Assembly: GCA_041655035.1 (NCBI GenBank)
Contig: JBAZCN010000111.1
Coordinates: 1-11,776 of the forward strand
Reading direction: 5' to 3'
Length of the DNA stretch: 11,776 bases
Source: NAT127 sp041655035
GTDB taxonomy: Bacteria; Pseudomonadota; Gammaproteobacteria; Pseudomonadales; Porticoccaceae
Made by a program: the position numbers and the translations under genes. A model generated the notes under the pieces. It did no database searches. It saw nothing but the letters and a program-made list of their open reading frames with translations, and was not told the origin of the DNA. Shown here in pieces: positions 6,085 through 11,776 of the stretch. Numbering within the stretch: position 1 is the first letter of the stretch; each line of letters opens with the position of its first letter.

Positions 6085-6702
6085 TCAGAGACTCAACACC
6101 CGATTGCTCGCCCGCACGAATTCGACCTTCAAATCGTCGTAGCTGTGCACGGCGGGAAACTGGGGGAACTCGCGGATCACGTTGTCCGGCGCATGAAACA
6201 GGATCCCGGCATCGGCCTCCGCCAGCATGGTGGTGTCGTTGTAGGAATCCCCACAGGCGATCACCCGGTAATAGAGGCTTTTGAGCGCCACCACCGCCTG
6301 GCGCTTGGGGTTGGCCTGGCGCAGGCGGTAGTTTTCCACGCGGCCGTTGTCAGCCACGTCCAGCTTATGGCACAGCAGGGTCGGGAAACCCAGCTGGCGC
6401 ATCAGCGGCTGGGAGAATTCGTAGAAGGTGTCGGAGAGAATGATCAGCTGGAAGCGCTCCCTGAGCCAATCCGTGAATTCCCGCGCGCCGGGCAGCGGCT
6501 CGAGGGTGGCGATCACTTCCTGAATCTCGGCAAGACCGAGGCCGTGTTCATCGAGAATGCGCAAGCGCTGCTTCATCAGCACATCGTAGTCCGGGATATC
6601 CCGGGTCGTTGCCCTCAGGGACTCGATCCCGGTCTTTTCGGCAAACGCGATCCAGATTTCAGGGACCAGCACCCCTTCAAGGTCAAGGCAAGCAATTTCC
6701 AC
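6085..6702 (-). CDS. thrH: Phosphoserine phosphatase / homoserine phosphotransferase ThrH
   Basis: HAD-superfamily enzyme that removes phosphate from phosphoserine and can pass it to homoserine, linking serine and threonine metabolism. The 205 residues match the length I remember for Pseudomonas ThrH, and long stretches look nearly identical. HAD motif I is DLEGV (D7, with Glu instead of the second Asp, a ThrH feature). Motif II is LSDTF (S90), motif III includes K134 (NPKRQ), and motif IV is GDSYND (151-156). The start is GTG at 6702, with GGGGA five bases before it, giving the family N-terminus (M)EIACLDLEG. The frame extends further upstream, but that part has no family resemblance. Convergent with pabB, divergent from cysH. 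Confidence 0.95.
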   Translation of the reverse strand: MEIACLDLEGVLVPEIWIAFAEKTGIESLRATTRDIPDYDVLMKQRLRILDEHGLGLAEIQEVIATLEPLPGAREFTDWLRERFQLIILSDTFYEFSQPLMRQLGFPTLLCHKLDVADNGRVENYRLRQANPKRQAVVALKSLYYRVIACGDSYNDTTMLAEADAGILFHAPDNVIREFPQFPAVHSYDDLKVEFVRASNRVLSL

Positions 6703-6707
6703 GATAT

Positions 6708-6712
6708 TCCCC
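6708..6712 (-). promoter_or_regulatory. Ribosome binding site fixing the GTG start of thrH
   Basis: GGGGA on the minus strand, then ATATC, then GTG. This decides the start in favour of GTG at 6702 over the longer open frame. Confidence 0.65.
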
Positions 6713-6811
6713 GCTGCGGACGTCGACAGTTGAAAAAACAGGGCGGCAACTCTACCGTGGATCGCGCCGGCGCGCAAACGGGCTGTTATAACCCTATGCT
6801 TTGTTGTTATT

Positions 6812-6839
6812 TTTAACGCTACAGGGTCTTTGCTATAGT
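6812..6839 (+). promoter_or_regulatory. Candidate cysH promoter
   Basis: TTTAAC (6812-6817), 16 bases, TATAGT (6834-6839), in an AT-rich island between the divergent thrH and cysH. The expected transcript start is near 6846. For thrH, TATAAC on the minus strand (6785-6790) is a possible -10 without a convincing -35. Confidence 0.45.
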
Positions 6840-6848
6840 CGCCCGTCA

Positions 6849-6872
6849 AACTGGCTGCGCAGTGAACCAGTT
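6849..6872 (+). other. Hairpin in the cysH 5' leader
   Basis: AACTGG at 6849-6854 pairs with CCAGTT at 6867-6872, and the loop contains the small palindrome CTGCGCAG. It lies in the roughly 63-base leader predicted for cysH. No known riboswitch is recognised. Confidence 0.3.
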
Positions 6873-6908
6873 ATCCATTGAATTTTCAGCGATGCGAGAC
6901 AAAGCCTC

Positions 6909-7679
6909 ATGACAGCGCGCGAGATCCCTGCGGGAAAAGTCCCGACGACCGAACAGCGGCTGGATGTGCTGGACCTGGATAGCCGCCTGGCCAAACAGGC
7001 TCCCCAGGAAATCATCGCCAGCGCTCTCGAGCAGTTCGACAATATCGCCATTTCCTTCAGCGGCGCCGAAGACGTGGTGCTGGTCGACATGGCCTGGAAA
7101 ATCGACAGCGACATCCAGGTTTTCTCTCTCGATACCGGCCGCCTCCATGCCGAGACCTACCAGTTCATCGACCGCGTCCGCGACCACTACGGCATCCAGA
7201 TCGACGTGCTGTTCCCGGACAGCGCCCAGGTTCAGGCCCTGGTCCGGGAAAAGGGCCTGTTCAGCTTCTATCAGGACGACCACAAGGAGTGCTGCGGCAT
7301 CCGTAAGATCGGCCCGCTGCGCAACAAACTGCTGGGTCTCGACGCCTGGATCACCGGCCAGCGCCGCGACCAGAGCCCCGGCACCCGCGCCGCCATTCCG
7401 GTGATCCAGGACGACCGGGCCTTCGCTCGCAAGGGCGAGACCCTGACCAAGTTCAATCCGCTGGCGAACTGGACATCGTCCCAGGTATGGCAGTATATCC
7501 GCGCCAACAACGTGCCCTACAACCCGCTCCACGACCGCGGTTTTATCAGTATCGGCTGCGAGCCCTGCACCAGACCCGTGGGCCCGGGGCAGCACGAGCG
7601 CGAGGGCCGCTGGTGGTGGGAAGAAGCCACCATGAAGGAATGCGGGCTTCACGCGGTCAATATCGAACGCAAGCCATAA
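6909..7679 (+). CDS. cysH: Adenylylsulfate (APS/PAPS) reductase CysH, [4Fe-4S] type
   Basis: Reduces activated sulfate to sulfite in assimilatory sulfate reduction. The 256 residues contain the PP-loop SFSGAED (49-55), LDTGRLH (74-80), the paired cysteines ECCG (C128, C129) and CEPC (C217, C220) that bind a [4Fe-4S] cluster, and the catalytic C-terminal KECGLH (C245). The cluster cysteines place it with the APS-type enzymes of Pseudomonas and plants rather than the cluster-free E. coli PAPS reductase. The start ATG at 6909 has only a weak ribosome binding site. Preceded by a candidate promoter in the thrH-cysH gap and followed after 23 bases by a small thioredoxin-like gene, probably in one transcript. 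APS specificity is inferred from the cluster motif. Confidence 0.96.
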   Translation: MTAREIPAGKVPTTEQRLDVLDLDSRLAKQAPQEIIASALEQFDNIAISFSGAEDVVLVDMAWKIDSDIQVFSLDTGRLHAETYQFIDRVRDHYGIQIDVLFPDSAQVQALVREKGLFSFYQDDHKECCGIRKIGPLRNKLLGLDAWITGQRRDQSPGTRAAIPVIQDDRAFARKGETLTKFNPLANWTSSQVWQYIRANNVPYNPLHDRGFISIGCEPCTRPVGPGQHEREGRWWWEEATMKECGLHAVNIERKP

Positions 7680-7702
7680 ATCCGGCAGCACAGGCGGCAG
7701 CA

Positions 7703-8038
7703 ATGAAGATCACCCTGGTCAAGAAAATCCTGGCGGACGGTTCACCCTGCAAAAAGTGCGGTGAAGTGGAGCGGAAAATGCGGGAAGCCGGCCATTTCGA
7801 TCGCATGGACGAGGTGCTGATCGCCGATGAACGGGACCCGGCCTCCCCCGGCATGTTACTGGCCGGGGAGCTGGCGGTGGATCGCGCCCCGTTCTTCGTG
7901 GTCGAAGAACGCGGCAAGCCGCCCGCCGTCTACACGGTCTATCTGAAGTTCGTCAAAGAAGTGCTCAACCAGAAGACCGATGAAAAGGACGAGCTGAAAG
8001 AGATACTGGACAACAATCCCGACCTGGATTTTCTGTAA
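7703..8038 (+). CDS. Small thioredoxin-fold protein with CKKC motif, downstream of cysH
   Basis: A 111-residue cytoplasmic protein. The N-terminus KITLVKKILADGSPCKKC has the beta strand and CxxC (C16, C19) of a thioredoxin or glutaredoxin fold. RAPFFVVEE (61-69) supplies the expected cis-proline (P63) before a beta strand. The C-terminal 30 residues are charged and helical (VKEVLNQKTDEKDELKEIL). It lacks the classic WCGPC of thioredoxin. It lies 23 bases after cysH in the same direction, with GGCGGC before the ATG, so the two are probably co-transcribed. I infer a thiol-reductant role, possibly recycling the CysH disulfide or thiosulfonate intermediate. I do not recognise a named family. Confidence 0.8.
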   Translation: MKITLVKKILADGSPCKKCGEVERKMREAGHFDRMDEVLIADERDPASPGMLLAGELAVDRAPFFVVEERGKPPAVYTVYLKFVKEVLNQKTDEKDELKEILDNNPDLDFL

Positions 8039-8056
8039 GCCCGGATTTTTTGTAAG
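8026..8056 (+). repeat. Tandem 14-bp duplication at the gene end
   Basis: GGATTTTCTGTAAG (8026-8039, including the stop codon of the thioredoxin-like gene) is followed three bases later by GGATTTTTTGTAAG (8043-8056), with one mismatch. It sits directly before the repeat array. Confidence 0.6.
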
Positions 8057-8215
8057 AGCCTGTTCCACATCGCGCAACACGCATCGAGTGAAGCCCTCAT
8101 AGGGTATGTTGGCGAAGGAAACGCTCCAGGGGCTGGCAGCAATCCCGGTGCGCTTCGTGCCTCAGCACACCCTATGCGGGGGATATTGCCTGTCGAAAGA
8201 CTTTGAACAGGCTCT
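8055..8215. repeat. 11-bp inverted repeats bounding the first repeat unit
   Basis: AGAGCCTGTTC at 8055-8065 is the exact reverse complement of GAACAGGCTCT at 8205-8215. The same right-hand sequence recurs at 8346-8356 and, with one change at the last base, at 8430-8440. This gives the first unit the look of a small element with terminal inverted repeats. No transposase is present. Confidence 0.5.
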
Positions 8216-8548
8216 CGAGAAGCATCGAGTGAAGCCCCCATAGGGTGCGTTGACGAAGGAAACCCACCAGAGGCTGGCAGCCATCCCGGTGCGCTTCGTG
8301 CCTCAGCACACCCTATGCGGGGGATATTGCCTGTCGAAAGACTTTGAACAGGCTCTCAAGAAGCATCCCCGGTGCGCTTCGTGCCTCAGCACACCCTATG
8401 CGGGGGATATTTGCCTGTCGAAAGACTTTGAACAGGCTCACAAGAAGCATCAAGTGAAGCCCTCATAGGGTGCGTTGACGAAGGAAACGCACCAGGGGCT
8501 GGCAGCAATCCCGGTGCGCTTCGTGCCTCAGCACACCCAATGCGGGGG
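8081..8548. repeat. Tandem array of about 141-bp palindromic repeat units
   Basis: Copies: 8081-8221 (141 bp), 8222-8362 (141 bp), 8363-8446 (84 bp, internal deletion) and 8447 to about 8548 (partial, left part). The two full copies differ at about nine positions, nearly all in the left half. Each full unit has CATAGGGTG and CACCCTATG arms (for example 8239-8247 and 8309-8317) enclosing an inner hairpin GGTGCGTT/AACGCACC that is best kept in the last copy. A tail with GCCTGT/ACAGGC follows. Open frames across the array are byproducts of the repetition. The rest of the gap (8549-8665) shows no gene. The core resembles the CATAGGGTGCG-type intergenic palindromes I know from proteobacterial genomes. 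Confidence 0.85.
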
Positions 8549-8665
8549 TAGAACCTGTGTCCCCATGGATCGTGCACCAGGACATTGCAGGCCCGCTAGC
8601 GCGGCCATCGAGGCATGAACAGCAGCAAGTATGCACGGCCGGCGCGCTGGTGTGCGCGACGCCGC

Positions 8666-10687
8666 TCACACCGCCCGCAATTCCCTCTGCTTCAATTCAT
8701 GGATGCGATCCCGCAGCGCCGCCGCTTCCTCGAATTCGAGGTTCTGGGCGTGCTTGTACATCTTGTCCTCGAGGGCGGCGATCTGGCTGGCCAGCCCCTT
8801 GAGTGATTCTACGCCATCGATCGCGCCATCACCGTAGCGCTTGCCGCCCTCGGCCACCTTGCGCTTCTTGCCCCGGCCCGGGCCGTATACCAGCGCGCCC
8901 TCGAGGATGTCGGCCACCGATTTGTGGATACCGATGGGCGTCAGCCCATGCTCGGTGTTGAAGGCCACCTGCCGCGCCCGGCGGCGGGCCGTTTCATCCA
9001 TGGCCCGCTGCATCGAGCCGGTGATGCGGTCGGCGTAGAGAATCGCCCGGCCATTGAGGTTGCGGGCCGCCCGCCCGATGGTCTGGATCAGCGACTGCTC
9101 GGAGCGCAGGAAGCCCTCCTTGTCGGCATCGAGAATCGCCACCAGCGCCACTTCCGGCATATCCAGCCCTTCGCGCAGCAGGTTGATGCCGACGAGCACG
9201 TCGAACTCCCCGAGGCGCAGGTCGCGGATGATCTCGACCCTCTCCACGGTATCGATATCGGAATGCAGGTAACGGACCTTGACGTCATGCTCCGCCAGGT
9301 AATCGGTGAGATCCTCCGCCATCCGCTTGGTGAGCGTGGTGATCAGCACCCGGTCGCCACTGGCCACATGGCGGCGGATCTCACCCAGCACATCGTCGAC
9401 CTGGGTCGTCGCCGGCCGCACTTCGATCTCCGGATCAACCAGCCCGGTGGGCCGCACCACCTGCTCCACCACCTGGCCGGCATGGGCGTCCTCGTACTTG
9501 CCCGGGGTGGCCGACACATAGATGGCCTGCGGGGCGATGCGCTCCCATTCGTCGAAGCGCATCGGGCGGTTATCGAGGGCGGAAGGCAGGCGGAAGCCAA
9601 ATTCCACCAGCGTCTCCTTGCGCGAGCGGTCGCCGCGATACATCGCGCCGAGTTGGGGAATGGTGACGTGGGATTCGTCGATCACCATCAGGGCGTCGGG
9701 CGGCAGGTAGTCGAACAGGGTCGGCGGCGGCTCGCCGGGCTCGCGGCCCGACAGGTAGCGGGAGTAGTTCTCGATGCCGTTGCAGTAGCCGAGCTCGCGC
9801 ATCATTTCCAGATCGTAGCGGGTGCGCTCGCCAAGGCGCTGGGCTTCGACCAGCTTATCCATCGTGCGCAGCTGCTCCAGGCGGACCTGCAGTTCGCCGT
9901 CGATATGCCCCACCGCATCGAGGATGGTCTGGCGCGGCGTGGCGTAGTGGGTCTTGGGGTAGATGGTGAAGCGCGGCACCTTGCCGAGCAGCTCGCCGGT
10001 CAACGGATCGAAGACACTGATGCCGTCGATTTCATCATCGAACAGCTCGATGCGCACCGCCTGATCCTCGGAATCCGCCGGGAACACGTCGATCACATCG
10101 CCCCGCACCCTGTAGGTGGAACGGCGGAAATCGACGTCGTTGCGGGTGTACTGCAGTTCCGCCAGGCGACGCAGGATGGCGCGCTGGTCGATGCGCTCGC
10201 CCTTCACCAGGTGGAGCACCATCTTCAGGTACGACTCGGGATCACCCAGGCCGTAGATCGACGACACCGTGGCCACCACCACCACATCGCGGCGCTCCAT
10301 CAGCGCCTTGGTGGCGGAAAGCCGCATCTGCTCGATATGCTGGTTGATCGACGCATCCTTCTCGATATAGGTATCGGACGAAGGCACATAGGCCTCCGGC
10401 TGGTAGTAGTCGTAATAGGAGACGAAATACTCGACAGTGTTGTCCGGGAAAAAATCCCGGAACTCCCCGTACAGCTGTGCCGCCAGGGTCTTGTTGTGGG
10501 CGAGCACGATGGTCGGCCGCTGCAGCCGCTCGATGACATTGGCAATGGTAAAGGTCTTGCCGGACCCGGTAACCCCGAGCAAGGTCTGCCCGGCGAGCCC
10601 GGCCTCCAGCCCCGCCACCAGGGCGTCGATGGCCTGCGGCTGATCCCCTGCGGGCTGATAGGAACTGACGATGCGAAATGGTTTCAT
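8666..10687 (-). CDS. uvrB: Excinuclease ABC subunit B (UvrB)
   Basis: Central damage-verification helicase of nucleotide excision repair: loaded by UvrA, it then recruits UvrC for incision. At 673 residues it has the same length as E. coli UvrB. Visible parts are Walker A GVTGSGKT (38-45), the aromatic beta-hairpin YYDYYQPEAY (91-100) that clamps one DNA strand, the DEAD-type box VIDESH (335-340), SATPGKYE and the helicase C-terminal motifs (LREGLDMPE, QTIGRAARN). The C-terminal UVR motif (LEDKMYKHAQNLEFEEAAALRDRIHELK) at about 637-664 contacts UvrC. The ATG at 10685-10687 is preceded by GGGTGAG. It stands alone between the repeat array and tRNA-Asn. I see no CTGT-N8-ACAG LexA box upstream, so SOS control is not supported here. 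Confidence 0.98.
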   Translation of the reverse strand: MKPFRIVSSYQPAGDQPQAIDALVAGLEAGLAGQTLLGVTGSGKTFTIANVIERLQRPTIVLAHNKTLAAQLYGEFRDFFPDNTVEYFVSYYDYYQPEAYVPSSDTYIEKDASINQHIEQMRLSATKALMERRDVVVVATVSSIYGLGDPESYLKMVLHLVKGERIDQRAILRRLAELQYTRNDVDFRRSTYRVRGDVIDVFPADSEDQAVRIELFDDEIDGISVFDPLTGELLGKVPRFTIYPKTHYATPRQTILDAVGHIDGELQVRLEQLRTMDKLVEAQRLGERTRYDLEMMRELGYCNGIENYSRYLSGREPGEPPPTLFDYLPPDALMVIDESHVTIPQLGAMYRGDRSRKETLVEFGFRLPSALDNRPMRFDEWERIAPQAIYVSATPGKYEDAHAGQVVEQVVRPTGLVDPEIEVRPATTQVDDVLGEIRRHVASGDRVLITTLTKRMAEDLTDYLAEHDVKVRYLHSDIDTVERVEIIRDLRLGEFDVLVGINLLREGLDMPEVALVAILDADKEGFLRSEQSLIQTIGRAARNLNGRAILYADRITGSMQRAMDETARRRARQVAFNTEHGLTPIGIHKSVADILEGALVYGPGRGKKRKVAEGGKRYGDGAIDGVESLKGLASQIAALEDKMYKHAQNLEFEEAAALRDRIHELKQRELRAV

Positions 10688-10730
10688 GGCTCACCCAGTG
10701 CCGTGCCAGCGGCGGAGAACATAGCCGGTC

Positions 10731-10759
10731 ATTATAGGGAAATTCCCCGCCCAGTTCAG
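10731..10759 (-). promoter_or_regulatory. uvrB promoter
   Basis: On the minus strand, a perfect -10 TATAAT (10731-10736) lies 17 bases after a weak -35 CTGAAC (10754-10759). The 5' leader would be about 37 bases. A GGTAGCTACC palindrome (10759-10768) overlaps the upstream edge. Confidence 0.6.
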
Positions 10760-10830
10760 GTAGCTACCACAGGAAAAGCCCGGCCCGGCGGGAATCTGGA
10801 CGATTTGCGCCAAAACTTCGCCCCAGGAGC

Positions 10831-10859
10831 TTGACGACTCCTGACCCCGTCATTAATAT
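10831..10859 (+). promoter_or_regulatory. tRNA-Asn promoter
   Basis: TTGACG (10831-10836), 17 bases, TAATAT (10854-10859), followed by a GC-rich discriminator (GCGGCC), as is usual for growth-regulated stable RNA promoters. The start would be about 15-20 bases before the mature tRNA. Confidence 0.75.
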
Positions 10860-10881
10860 ACGCGGCCTCGACACAGACCAT

Positions 10882-10957
10882 TCCGCCTTAGCTCAGTCGG
10901 TAGAGCAAATGACTGTTAATCATTGGGTCGCTGGTTCGAGTCCAGCAGGCGGAGCCA
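10882..10957 (+). tRNA. tRNA-Asn (anticodon GTT)
   Basis: A complete 76-base cloverleaf with encoded CCA. Acceptor TCCGCCT (10882-10888) pairs with AGGCGGA (10947-10953). The D arm is GCTC/GAGC (10891-10906). The anticodon stem AATGA/TCATT encloses CTGTTAA, with GTT at 10915-10917. The T arm is GCTGG-TTCGAGT-CCAGC (10930-10946). The discriminator is G and CCA is at 10955-10957. The anticodon identifies asparagine. No second copy of its 3' end, which would mark an integrated element, is visible in the remaining 800 bases. Confidence 0.98.
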
Positions 10958-10974
10958 AATTTAGCAAGTAGATC

Positions 10975-11007
10975 AAGGGGCTGCATTTTAGGATGCGGCC
11001 CCTTTTT
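10975..11007 (+). terminator. Intrinsic terminator of tRNA-Asn
   Basis: AGGGGCTGCAT (10976-10986), loop TTTAGG, ATGCGGCCCCT (10993-11003). This is an 11-bp stem with one G-T wobble, followed by a T-run to 11007. It lies 18 bases after the tRNA and works in the plus direction only. Confidence 0.92.
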
Positions 11008-11041
11008 CGTTTTGTCTAATAGCTGTAGCTACTCCCCTCCA

Positions 11042-11299
11042 TCATCGGCGCTGCTTTTTCAGCCACAGGATGATCGCTGCGGGAATGTGCACCGCGCCGA
11101 ATCCCGCGATAAACGTCAATACGGGCGGCGCATCGACAGGGCTCAGGTAGACAGCGCTCATGGCCCAGCCAAAGCCAAGGCCGACCGCGATCAGCATCAG
11201 GTGCGCGAGCCATAACTCCCGCCGGCTGGTTATCTGCAACGGGAGGCGATAGTGGGCATACGCCGCGGGCCACAGTGTCAGCAAAGCGACCAGTATCAT
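11042..11299 (-). CDS. Small hypothetical membrane protein
   Basis: An 85-residue protein with three hydrophobic segments: about 1-14 (MILVALLTLWPAAYA, which could also act as a signal peptide), 30-51 (LWLAHLMLIAVGLGFGWAMSAV) and 58-80. It ends in a positively charged tail (KKQRR), so an inner-membrane location is likely. I choose the ATG at 11299 because GGAGAAG lies four bases before it; an upstream ATG at 11332 would add 11 residues but has no comparable site. A second open frame across the same DNA (11016-11312) has a composition unlike protein and is treated as a shadow. No function or family is recognised. It converges on the tRNA-Asn terminator. Confidence 0.7.
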   Translation of the reverse strand: MILVALLTLWPAAYAHYRLPLQITSRRELWLAHLMLIAVGLGFGWAMSAVYLSPVDAPPVLTFIAGFGAVHIPAAIILWLKKQRR

Positions 11300-11318
11300 G
11301 GGGCTTCTCCATCGGCTT

Positions 11319-11398
11319 CTCTGTAAAGGCAACTTTGGGCAGATTCCCTACCGGATTTTTTTTACAGAGTACGATAAGAAGACACCGATGATCTGCCC
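11319..11398. repeat. Two interleaved inverted repeats upstream of the small membrane protein gene
   Basis: CTCTGTAAA (11319-11327) pairs with TTTACAGAG (11361-11369), and GGGCAGAT (11337-11344) pairs with ATCTGCCC (11391-11398). Both are perfect. The order is A, B, A', B', a pseudoknot-like arrangement. An eight-T run at 11356-11363 lies between them without a hairpin before it. Could be leader RNA structure, operators, or chance. Confidence 0.4.
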
Positions 11399-11681
11399 GG
11401 AGTTCAAAGGTTAATCCGGCAGTTTGCGCATCGAGATCGCGGCACCGCCGGATGTCGAGGGCGTCTGAAATTATGGCTTTCGGAGCTCCGAGCGGCGCAG
11501 CGGCAAACGAACCCCGCGATCAGCCTGAAATAATCCAGTCACGGACGAAATCGCTTTAACGACAAGCATGTCCATGGCGATTGCCGGGGGCGCAAATAGT
11601 GACAAAAATCATACTCGCCACCGGCCGCAATATCAGAATGGACGCACAAGCCCCAAGATTGGCCAACTTGCATCTCCTTAC
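11399..11681. other. Stretch without a recognised gene
   Basis: No frame here exceeds about 40 codons with a credible start. GC content falls to about half towards the right, against clearly higher values over uvrB. The palindrome CGGAGCTCCG is at 11481-11490. Nothing else recognisable is seen. Confidence 0.5.
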
Positions 11682-11774
11682 TCATAAGTCGGAAATATAG
11701 TCTACATCTGGATGTTTAAAGAAAGACCGAATCAACTCTGGACTACTCGCAAGATGGCGCATTTGTTGATCAAC
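11682..11774 (-). CDS. Possible C-terminal fragment of an unidentified gene entering from the right edge
   Basis: On the minus strand, one frame is open from the window edge for 30 codons before TGA at 11684-11682. The peptide has a natural protein-like composition (MRHLASSPELIRSFF, then HPDVDYISDL). The other two minus frames hit stops within 15 codons. It uses AT-rich codons unlike the neighbouring genes. The fragment is too short to name and could be a chance open frame. Confidence 0.3.
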   Translation of the reverse strand, partial: VDQQMRHLASSPELIRSFFKHPDVDYISDL

Positions 11775-11776
11775 TC

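Noticed and set aside
8250..8468. Small frame across the 141-bp repeats encoding a repetitive peptide
   Set aside because: It arises because the repeat period of 141 is a multiple of three. It lacks a convincing start site, and the core is palindromic non-coding DNA.
8081..8548. CRISPR array
   Set aside because: Units are about 141 bp, adjoin each other without unique spacers and are internally palindromic, unlike a CRISPR repeat-spacer pattern.
10688..10830. LexA (SOS) box upstream of uvrB
   Set aside because: The nearest match on the minus strand, CTGTGGTAGCTACCTG, lacks the required ACAG half, so SOS control is not supported.
8924..10834. Long plus-strand open frame of 636 codons opposite uvrB
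   Set aside because: It is a GC-rich shadow of uvrB: His/Arg/Gly-rich, with no recognisable domain and no ribosome binding site.
11473..11559. Short plus-strand frame of 28 codons
   Set aside because: No ribosome binding site, no motif, and chance expectation for this length is high.
11569..11688. Plus-strand frame of about 39 codons
   Set aside because: No ribosome binding site and no protein-like pattern; it also overlaps the end of the more plausible minus-strand fragment.

Overview
The window reads as a chromosomal segment of a GC-rich gammaproteobacterium, most likely from the Pseudomonadales/Oceanospirillales side. The reasons are a ThrH-type phosphoserine phosphatase, an iron-sulfur CysH of the Pseudomonas type, and the gene order pabB, thrH, cysH, which as I recall also occurs in Pseudomonas aeruginosa. 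I cannot fix the genus from sequence alone.

Left part (1-4500, all genes on the minus strand): an ABC molybdate transporter operon modA-modB-modC, preceded upstream by a small Rieske ferredoxin gene and followed by the N-terminal 451 codons of a TonB-dependent outer-membrane receptor that runs off the left edge. Two near-identical-format palindromes (8 bp, N8, 8 bp; CGTTATAT-type arms) lie just upstream of modA and in the modC/receptor gap. Both look like ModE operators. The receptor is therefore probably a molybdate (or molybdate-chelate, or tungstate) receptor in the same regulon: outer-membrane uptake, periplasmic ModA, membrane ModB, ATPase ModC. The ModC here is short, lacks the usual C-terminal Mop/TOBE region and carries an odd Asp/Ala/Ser-rich N-terminus.

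Middle (4500-8038): pabB (folate branch of chorismate metabolism) is divergent from the Rieske gene. thrH is convergent with pabB and divergent from cysH. cysH is followed after 23 bases by a small thioredoxin-fold protein with a CKKC motif, which could be a redox partner in sulfate assimilation.

8039-8665 is non-coding and holds a tandem array of about 141-bp palindromic repeat units (two full copies, one with an internal deletion of about 58 bp, one partial). uvrB (8666-10687, minus) follows, with a recognisable promoter. tRNA-Asn(GTT) has a consensus-like promoter and a strong intrinsic terminator. A small three-helix membrane protein gene (minus) comes next. The last roughly 480 bases have lower GC and hold no complete gene: a pair of interleaved inverted repeats, and possibly the C-terminal end of a gene entering from the right edge.
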